A stretch of 64,000 nt of DNA from Dermanyssus gallinae (lineage: Eukaryota; Arthropoda; Arachnida; Mesostigmata; Dermanyssidae). The notes below the pieces were generated by a model. That model saw nothing but the letters and a program-made list of their open reading frames with translations. It had not been told where the DNA came from and made no database searches. The DNA is taken from assembly GCA_003439945.1 (NCBI GenBank), contig QVRM01002238.1, positions 1 through 64,000 of the forward strand, read 5' to 3'. The translations under genes and the position numbers were made by a program. This document shows positions 56,731 through 64,000 of the stretch, piece by piece; the first letter of the stretch is position 1, and each line of letters starts with the position of its first letter.

Positions 56731-56733
<3 letters not shown>
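55443..56733 (-). mobile_element. mariner transposon, complete but inactive (1,291 bp)
   Basis: Perfect 26-bp terminal inverted repeats (CAGGTAGTTCAATAAGTTCT then TAGAAT, at 55443-55468 and inverted at 56708-56733) are flanked by TA on both sides. Its length and single internal gene are typical of the mariner family, which moves by a DD34D transposase into TA sites. The element has split one (TA)n array. The perfect ends beside a damaged gene would allow mobilisation in trans, if an active relative exists. Confidence 0.96.
55509..56555 (-). pseudogene. mariner transposase (DD34D), two stop codons and a lost catalytic Asp
   Basis: From ATG 56555 to TAA 55509-55511, one frame of 348 codons runs without indels, the normal mariner length. 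The N-terminal region has the two helix-turn-helix segments expected to bind the ends, and WLPHLL (codons 119-124) matches the family's WVPHEL motif. The first catalytic Asp is codon 158 (MTVDESRVHHYTPE). The second should be in FHQDNAP but reads FHQGNAP (codon 252, 55800-55802). The third is codon 287 in YSPDLAPSDYFLF, with 34 residues between the last two. Stops occur at codon 202 (55950-55952), replacing the Trp of VFWD, and at codon 232 (55860-55862). The gene is therefore dead in three independent ways. Confidence 0.95.

Positions 56734-56762
<29 letters not shown>
56734..56762. repeat. (TA)n array, right flank of the mariner
   Basis: Alternating TA continuing the array interrupted by the mariner. 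Confidence 0.93.
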
Positions 56763-56768
<6 letters not shown>

Positions 56769-58548
56769 TTATACCCCTACTTGTGTTTGGTATTTTTGTC
56801 ATTTTCGTGTTACAACTAAGAACATTATCAGCCATTGTGGTTACACATGGCCACATAACCGAGTTAGATAGCCATGATAAGAAAACTCATAAGACTCGAC
56901 ATTAGTAGGACAATTAACGGACGGTCTACGCTATAGTGCGCACATACATATCAGTAAATCTATATATATATATATATTTGTTTGGCGTCCGGTCATCTTC
57001 TCGCTGCTTTTTCACTCATTGGAGATAGATAGATGGTCGGCCGACATAAGCAATTGTTGGTGCGCTGACTGGTAAACGCTGAGTGAGGTAGGTTAGCGGT
57101 GGACGTCAGCCCTAGTATTAGTGGTAGTAGTCGTCGTAGTAAGTTCGCGACATCGGTAGCTAGGCTCGCTTTAGTGGCCGGAAAGAGGTGTTGTTCTCGG
57201 TCAAGCTCAAAGGCAAACAAACGACTGAGTGAGGGACTCATCCATTACAACAGGAGAGCCACGACTTCGGATCCACATTCGGGTACTTTGGCACAAGTCG
57301 GCTGAGAAGACGCTATCCGCTTGTCGTGCATCTGCATACGGCCTAGTGCGGCCACTTCTATCAGGTCAGAAGCCCTGAGTCCTCTGAGTATCAAGACTGA
57401 AGTCTTCGTAGTAGCTAGGGCCGTTATCGCCAATGTTGGGTCTTTAATGTTGTCACCGTCGTCACTCATTCAGCATCGGATCGGCATCACGTCACGCAAC
57501 CTCTCTAGGCTCGTAAATACCGAGCAACCACAACAACTATACAGCGCCATCAGCAGCAGCAACAACAACAACAACAGCGACAACAACGAGAGTTGCAATG
57601 CAGGAGATGCTCCGACAACTTAACAGCAATAATGAAATTAAATTATTTATTATTACATCACCATTTGGTATTTCGGTATTACCAATAATGGCAATGATAG
57701 AGCCGCAGCAACAAATGCTAAGAATAATGATGATAACAACAACGAACATGAAACTAATGAAGTAACCGCAGTAACGACAACAACGTCCAGCAGTGCCAGA
57801 TGCAGCAACAATACCTAACAACAACAACAATAGTAGCATCGTGTCATAACAACAATAGCAACTACAGCAACAATGCACATGGATAAGATCTAGTAAGTTG
57901 ATAATGACGTCGCATCTGCCTGTCGACAGCGTTGCCGTTGGCTTGGTCCATCGTAATTGGGCACATCTATTTTACCTACATTTAAGCAACCCGTCAGCTA
58001 TAGCGTCAGCAAAGCAAGTGGATATATCTGTCTTTGTTGTTTTTATTTTATCGCTCAGATGTATTTGTTACCAGATCGTGGCAGGTATAGCGCAGAACCG
58101 CACAGAACCGACACAGTGTATGCAGGCAGCTGCCTAGCTGACCAGGCTGCGGCAGATTGCAGGTACTTTTGCTGGCCGCGCGCGCGTCCAATACGAATGG
58201 TACAAGCGAGCTCAGGCCGTGGACGATTTCAGCTCTCGGGCTTAACGACTACGACAAGGTTCATGGTGGATAAGAAGACGATGATGCCTCAAATTTGCTT
58301 GACTCGCTTAACCACCTATCTGTAAGGCGTGCATTTTGGTTCGATGCTAATTATAGCCGCACTCACATGAACATGAGTTCCGCCAGTTGTCCAGCTCTAC
58401 TTTCACCACTTTCGCTTCTTCCCTGTCTTTTCAACGTCTTTCCAGGTTGAGGAAAACCAGTTGGCGTGCGAAAAATTTCGTACTAGGCTAAACTACGTCA
58501 ATTCAAACCGTCGGTAGGTAGTCGTGAGCAGCGTAATGGATCGGTGAA
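56763..58548. other. Unique sequence, no gene recognised
   Basis: Contains a short (TA)n at 56959-56978 and AAC tracts at 57555-57590 and 57770-57870. Frames of about 100-120 codons at 57321-57623 and 57957-58325 are unrecognised. Confidence 0.4.
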
Positions 58549-58587
58549 TATATATACTAGTATATATATATATATATATTATAATAC

Positions 58588-58692
58588 GTATCGGCGGAAT
58601 AATGTGATGGGAATACCCGGCGGCTCTGATGTTATGGTTTGCGGGTTCGACAAACAGTCTAAGGAAGTAGAACGTCGATTTTCCGTCAGTGA

Positions 58693-58731
<39 letters not shown>

Positions 58732-58848
58732 GCGGAATAGTGTGGTGAAGATTACCGGCGGCTCTGATGTCATGGGTCAAGGGTTCGATGAACATCTTAG
58801 TAGAGTAGTAGAACGTAGACCTTCCGTGTCAGTGAAAGTACAAAAGCT
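58588..58848 (+). repeat. Pair of ~110-bp direct repeats separated by (TA)n
   Basis: Units at 58588-58693 and 58730-58842 share CGGCGGAATARTGTGRTG, CCGGCGGCTCTGATGT, GGGTTCGA, GTAGAACGT and GTCAGTGAA. Each is preceded by a (TA)n array (58549-58580 and 58694-58729). The GGGTTCGA word resembles a pol III B box, so a third tRNA-related SINE family is possible, but the rest of the box is not canonical. A diverged relative may lie at 63466-63530. Confidence 0.7.
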
Positions 58849-59186
58849 CCAAAAAAGGATTGCTTAGACCGAAGAGAGACCGAAATTGAGGAAGTACCCA
58901 GTAGATACTAAAATTGTCATTCATAATAAAATCGCTAACATCTTATAGTTCGATTCAAGAAAAGGTGCTAGCAAATACATCGGCTTTTCCACGGATACAA
59001 TTTGCGACTTATCTGATATATAGAGAGACCGCTTCTACGTTGAGGATCGTTTAACTCGATTCAAACTCACTCAAAATCGAAATGATTTTAGTGCTTACGA
59101 TATACGTGAGCATTGCCAGTGTATGCCACCAAGTGACGCCGTACTTTATTGCGACTCCATGCTCTAAAAGCGATGTTCTCAATGCC

Positions 59187-59322
<136 letters not shown>

Positions 59323-59559
59323 CATACATACATACATGTGTGCATATATGGACAAGTACGAGCGAGCGCAAGCAACCTGCCTAATAGTTGGAAGCGACGA
59401 GGCGACGGCAATGCGAATTTTTGTTTACAAACGACTCTAATTGCATTTGTGCGCACTCAGACGCACTCATGGCCTAGCTCAAGTCACATACAATTACTGC
59501 ATTTACCCGTCCCATATCTGACCGGTAGGCAGGTGAGCACGGCTACGGCCAAGTCTTGT

Positions 59560-59865
59560 GCTTGTAGTGGTGGTGGTTGTTGTTATTGTTGTGTTTGTTG
59601 TTGTTGCTGAGTTTGTTGTTGTGGCGGTGGCAGTTCAACAGAGTTGCGCACGAATTGCAGATCACGCCCGCACCGGTGGGTGCTGGCGGGCGGCCGCCGG
59701 TTATTGCCACTACTTTGACGACGACGACTACGACCACAAGAATGGTGGGAACAACAACAACAACCATCACGGCAACAACAATAACAACAACCAGAACAAC
59801 AACTGCCACGGCAACATCAATAACAACAACCAAAACAACAACAACAGTCACAGCCATAACGAACG
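59560..59865 (+). repeat. (GTT)n then (AAC)n arrays in opposite orientation
   Basis: GTT triplets at 59565-59625 and AAC triplets with ACGGC variants at 59750-59860. The arms could form an inverted repeat around about 120 bp of unique DNA. Confidence 0.85.
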
Positions 59866-60089
59866 AATGCTAAACGCAGAGTGGCTTGATGGCTGGAGAT
59901 GCGTGTTCGCTCAGCTCGCCCAGCCATTGTCGATTTGGTGTTGTGTCGTTGTCGTCATTCGTAAACGGTCGACTTTTTCCTTATTCCCTCCCTCTGTCAT
60001 AACGAGGGAGGGGGGTCTAGTACAGGGAGATGCAGCGAGAGATCTCTGCATCCCTCAGTCCCGCTCTAGCTCGACTGTTTTGTGCGTCT

Positions 60090-60155
60090 CTTCCTGTTGT
60101 TGTTGTTATTGTTGTTGTTGTTGTTGTTGCTGCTGCTGCTGTCGTTGTCGTTGTT
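60090..60155 (+). repeat. (GTT)n/(GCT)n tract
   Basis: GTT triplets with GCT variants. Confidence 0.85.
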
Positions 60156-61040
60156 GTTATGGTTGTTTTAGTTGGCTGGCTGGCTGTATGATTGTCTGAT
60201 TTTGTATATCATCGCAGGTGGGGGTGCATTTTTAGCAAAGTGTCGAACGAACGAAGTCTCGAGAGTACCGCAAACACTACACACACACGATAGGATACCG
60301 CAACGGTTATCCTATCTTGTGTATGTGCGATTGCTCATATATATATGTTTATTTGTCTGTATGTCTATATTTTTGTTTGTTTGTTTGTTTATTCGTTGTG
60401 TTTGTTTGATTGTCTGCTATGACGCATGATGTGCGACACGCAGTACCCGGTGCACACAGTGTGCACCTGCGGCTGTACACTAGATGCTTACGGCCGACCA
60501 ATTTGCTATATATATATATATATATATATATATAGCCCCCCCTTCCCCCACATCGGAAGTTCTTGCAGCTGGATGTCGCCACATGAGAGCAGCACCACTG
60601 TAGCACTTTGGCTAAACGCATGTCTTAGCCACACTTGTGTATCACAAGCAAGCCTACGCATACACAGCCAATCACCCAATCACCCTGTATCTATAGCCCG
60701 CACATATACACGCACATTGAGTTACTTGAATTGTTTGTTTATATGTTGTTTCTATTTGCTCCACTCGCGCCTAGCGTGTGATGTGAGTATATTATTGCAT
60801 GCATACATTCATGCAAACATCTCAGTACATGATGTGTATACCGATGCGTACTAAGGTACTTACCAAGGTACGTATCAAGGTGTGTATGCTTGTACGTATA
60901 GTATATACGTATGCTAGCATTCACTGTTAAAACATGCGCACACGTTCTACAAGAAAATCACTATTTCTCTTCCTCTTTCTCTCTCGATGGCTCGTCACCC
61001 GTTTCGTACATATGTAGGATGTTCTCTTCTATGTGCGCGG
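60156..61040. other. Low-complexity patches, no gene
   Basis: TTTG repeats at 60370-60410, (TA)n at 60508-60534 and a short tandem set of about 14 bp at 60846-60885 (AAGGTACTTACC / AAGGTACGTATC / AAGGTGTGTATG). Confidence 0.6.
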
Positions 61041-61042
61041 AT

Positions 61043-61112
61043 CAGTTGTTGTTGTTGTGTTGTTGTTAGTGGTGGTGGTGTCGGTGTTGTTGTTGTTGAC
61101 GTTGTTGTTGTC
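61043..61112 (+). repeat. GTT/GGT tract
   Basis: Short GTT and GGT triplet runs. Confidence 0.8.
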
Positions 61113-61851
61113 CGGTTATCGTCGTTGTTGGAGTAATCGCCGACATCTTCGTGGCACGCTGCTGGCATCGCTATCATGATGATATTGCATCGTCGCGACC
61201 CTGATGAGCGTTGAGGTAGAATACAAGGGACCGGGGATTGGAGGGGAGAGAGGACAGGAGGCGGGGGGGGGGGGAGCAGAAGTGAAAGAGAAGCAGACGC
61301 AGTTAAACAGTAAGCGAGTTAGTCATTCCTTGCGCTCGCTGTTGAAACAATCGCGCGGCGTTGAAACAGGTGAGCCAGCAAACAAACCCCCAGCCTAAAC
61401 GCGCGCTCCAAGCGTGTATCAAAACAACGGCGCGTGCTCATACAAACATATATACATGCACGTATGTACGTCTGTATGCATATCAAGATGCAAGTATTTG
61501 TTCCCTATTCCGTTATCCTGCTTCTCTTCGGCACAACGGAGCACAGGAAGCCATTCCGTCGTCCTGGATGCCGGTGCCCCGGGCCACGGGATAGAACCAT
61601 CGCACGATGGAAGTTAGGGGGTGGGCTACTAGGCAAAGAAGAAGAAGAATAAGACTACTACTATATACTAGTCGGTAGTATGCGATAAAGTTTAGCTTCT
61701 GTGTCTTTGTTTGCGTGTGTGTGAGGCGGCAGCAGTAGCTGAAAAGCAGGAGGCATGAGGCACTAGAGAGGAGCACGAGGAACACAAGGAAAATAGACGA
61801 GGTGACTTACCTGCGCATTCTGCAAGGCATGCTCGCTATATTGAGCGCGCC

Positions 61852-61854
<3 letters not shown>
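61113..61854. other. Unique sequence, no gene recognised
   Basis: A run of G at 61262-61273. Frames below 90 codons, unrecognised. Confidence 0.4.

Positions 61855-61940
<86 letters not shown>
61855..61940. repeat. Compound (CT)n(TA)n array
   Basis: About 58 bp of CT with two CGCT interruptions, then alternating TA. The same (CT)n(TA)n order occurs at 38256. Confidence 0.95.
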
Positions 61941-61943
<3 letters not shown>

Positions 61944-62024
61944 TCAGGTCCAGCTTCCTTAATTGTTGAGGATAACACCGAGGTAAACACGAAGAAGGAA
62001 TGGTGGTGCTCAAGATGAAACTAG

Positions 62025-62175
62025 AATAGGTGGTGGTGGTGGCGATGATGATGATGGTAATAATGGTGAGGATGATGATGATGGTAATAATGGTAACGAT
62101 GGTGGCGATCATGATGATAATGCTTGTTGTGTTAAATGTTGTAGGGTGTAGCGGTGGTGATGGTGGTAACGATCC
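62025..62175 (+). repeat. GGT/GAT/GGTAATAAT array
   Basis: GATGATGATGGTAATAATGG blocks repeat about 33 bp apart (62043 and 62075). Confidence 0.85.
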
Positions 62176-62564
62176 TGTGTCGGCTACCGTCACGGTGACT
62201 GACAACTGTGTAGACGCTACGTGGTTATGCTTGCACGTATGTTGTGTGCGTCGCGTCGTTTATCTGCGCCTGTGTACTGCGCCTCGATGCACGACTTACA
62301 TGCTTGCATGCTTCCGAGTGTAAACCTGCTGTGTAGGGAGCCAGCCTTTTGTCGGTCGATCGGCCCGCAGACCTGTATTGACTTCTCATGCTTACGATGG
62401 CGATCCTTCGCAGGTGGCTGAAACAGGCGGCGGCGGCGGCGAGGGCCACTAGGAGCAGGGGTGTGATTGTGGGACATGGCTGTCATGGTAGTTAGCGGAC
62501 TGGCTGGCTTTGTTGGCGTGGAATAGGCACAGACATGAACGGGAAACGCCACATCAACAACCAC

Positions 62565-62910
62565 ACCCATCAAAACAACAACAACAACAGCAACAACAAC
62601 AACGACAACAGCAATTACAAATCAATTTAGCCCGGCTGCCCCTGCCACTCCTGTTGCTTGCATGTACAACAACAGCTTCTACAGCGACGACTACTACTGT
62701 TGATGCTGCTGCAGCAGCAGAAGCAGCAATTGCTTGTGCCGTCGTTTCCGCCACTTCATGAAGACAACTCCCACGGGATGGTGGGCTCCGGCTTGCAAGG
62801 GGTGACATTGAGGACATGAACGGCGAGGCTGATGCTAGTGATGATGATGATGCTGATCATCACAACGACAACGACAACAACAACAACAACAACAATAACA
62901 ACAACAACAA
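62565..62910 (+). repeat. AAC, AGC and GAT triplet tracts
   Basis: AAC at 62572-62618, GCA/GCT at 62700-62730, GAT then AAC at 62838-62905. Confidence 0.85.
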
Positions 62911-63126
62911 TCCTAAAGACGCCGACGACAACACAAATATCAAGAGCAATGCCGCCAACAAAGCAGACGACGTTCCTGCTGCTGTCAGTTAGTCGGTGCA
63001 CTAAGCGCCGTAAAGACGACACAACATCTTCGCTGGCAGTGCCTGCACCACTTAGCGTTCCTCCGCGAAATGCGCATCGTAACTAACGCTTTGTCTGCCT
63101 ACTGAATGGTACACACAGACACTAAC

Positions 63127-63127
<1 letters not shown>

Positions 63128-63209
<82 letters not shown>
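63128..63209. repeat. (TA)n array, about 82 bp
   Basis: Alternating TA with one G. It is followed at 63217-63241 by the small imperfect palindrome GTATATGTCCC ... GGGGCATATAC. Confidence 0.93.
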
Positions 63210-63213
<4 letters not shown>

Positions 63214-63867
63214 CCGTATATGTCCCGTAGGGGCATATACTGACACGTGACTGGTGTTTGCACATCCGGTATGGCGTGAATTCTTCGCTCGAGACAGTAT
63301 TAATGAATGCACTTGGTGCAATGCCGCAAAATGCCGTGACTAAAAAATAAAAAATAAAAAAATATATGCCGTAATCGCGTGTTGGATGGCTTGCTGAAAC
63401 GAAATTTCGACTATCATGTACATGCATATATATTTGTTTGTTTTTTTCTACGTAGTGTCCCGTGTCGACGGAGAATAGAGTGGGGAAGATGACCAGCTAC
63501 TCTAGGATTTGCTGATTTGGGTTGAGGTTATAAATATAAAAATCACAAGCTGCCACCGACGATAACGATAATGACGACGTCAACTTCTCAAACAGATCGG
63601 TGGTCAGTCAACTACGTTGCTGTCAGTGTAGCAGAACCAAAATATAGATAGAAAAAAGGAAAAAGAGACAACAGCTGGCAAGTAGTATAAACTTAGAGGA
63701 GGGGGGGGGGGGTTAGGGGGCAATAGAGATGGAAGTATGGTGGTGTTTTTCAATGTAGTTTTGAAGTGGTTTATTTCAGTCTTGGTTCGACTGCCCGCCC
63801 GTCTCATGAATGAACGCATGCATCCGTTGGGTTTGTTATGCTGGATGCTGTGATTTGCTAGCGGTTA

Positions 63868-63868
<1 letters not shown>
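63210..63868. other. Unique sequence, no gene recognised
   Basis: A run of 12 G at 63702-63713. A weak match to the 58.6-kb repeat family lies at 63466-63530. Confidence 0.4.

Positions 63869-63903
<35 letters not shown>
63869..63903. repeat. (TA)n array near the right edge
   Basis: Alternating TA followed by GA-rich DNA. Confidence 0.9.
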
Positions 63904-63905
<2 letters not shown>

Positions 63906-64000
63906 TAGCGAGCGAGAGAGAGAGGGAGAGAGGGGGCAGGAAAAGGACAAGGAACCTATGTCACGTAGCCACACCCCTGAGGCCCGACCGATCATCCTCG

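Overview
This is eukaryotic nuclear DNA, most likely from an animal and probably an arthropod. The support is a Tc1-type and a mariner-type transposon, a 5'-truncated non-LTR retrotransposon, two tRNA-derived SINE families, an extreme load of simple-sequence DNA, and reading frames rich in Gln, Asn, Ser and His. A mite or other chelicerate would fit, but nothing here fixes the species. There are no bacterial operons, CRISPR arrays or plasmid features.

The window is gene-poor. Long open frames are mostly shadows of triplet repeats: (GTT)n/(AAC)n, (GAT)n/(ATC)n and (GCT)n/(CAG)n open all three frames on both strands, and (TA)n arrays read as Tyr-Ile. More than thirty (TA)n arrays occur, roughly one per 2 kb. 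The densest simple-sequence blocks are 0.7-10.3 kb, 13.4-16.0 kb, 41.8-44.3 kb and 59.5-63.0 kb. The most ordinary-looking sequence is 16.4-18.6, 28.6-29.9, 34.1-36.9, 44.9-51.5 and 53.4-58.5 kb.

The clearest features are transposable elements. A Tc1-like element lies at 10946-12578. It has about 200-bp terminal inverted repeats of IR/DR design and an intact-length transposase frame (331 codons) broken only by four nonsense codons. A mariner lies at 55443-56733 with perfect 26-bp terminal repeats; its 348-codon transposase has two nonsense codons and a Gly in place of the second catalytic Asp. Both sit inside (TA)n arrays. A LINE 3' fragment lies at 33266-33691, flanked by a 19-bp target-site duplication. 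SINE family A has two copies (19.8 and 36.5 kb) and family B has three (7.9, 8.1 and 21.0 kb). Tandem repeats of 336, 26 and 18 bp lie at 34.3, 32.3 and 52.7 kb.

Host protein-coding evidence is weak. The best candidate is a pair of plus-strand exons at 17391-17520 and 18288-18462, followed by a poly(A) signal; both encode hydrophobic segments, the second resembling an ABCG-type C-terminal helix. Other candidates are a GC3-rich frame at 14.84-15.45 kb, a 202-codon minus-strand frame at 50.8-51.4 kb, a 127-codon minus-strand frame at 32.9-33.2 kb and a few low-complexity frames. The window probably lies in large introns or intergenic DNA. I found no convincing new multi-gene system; what repays a second look is the structure of the repeats.
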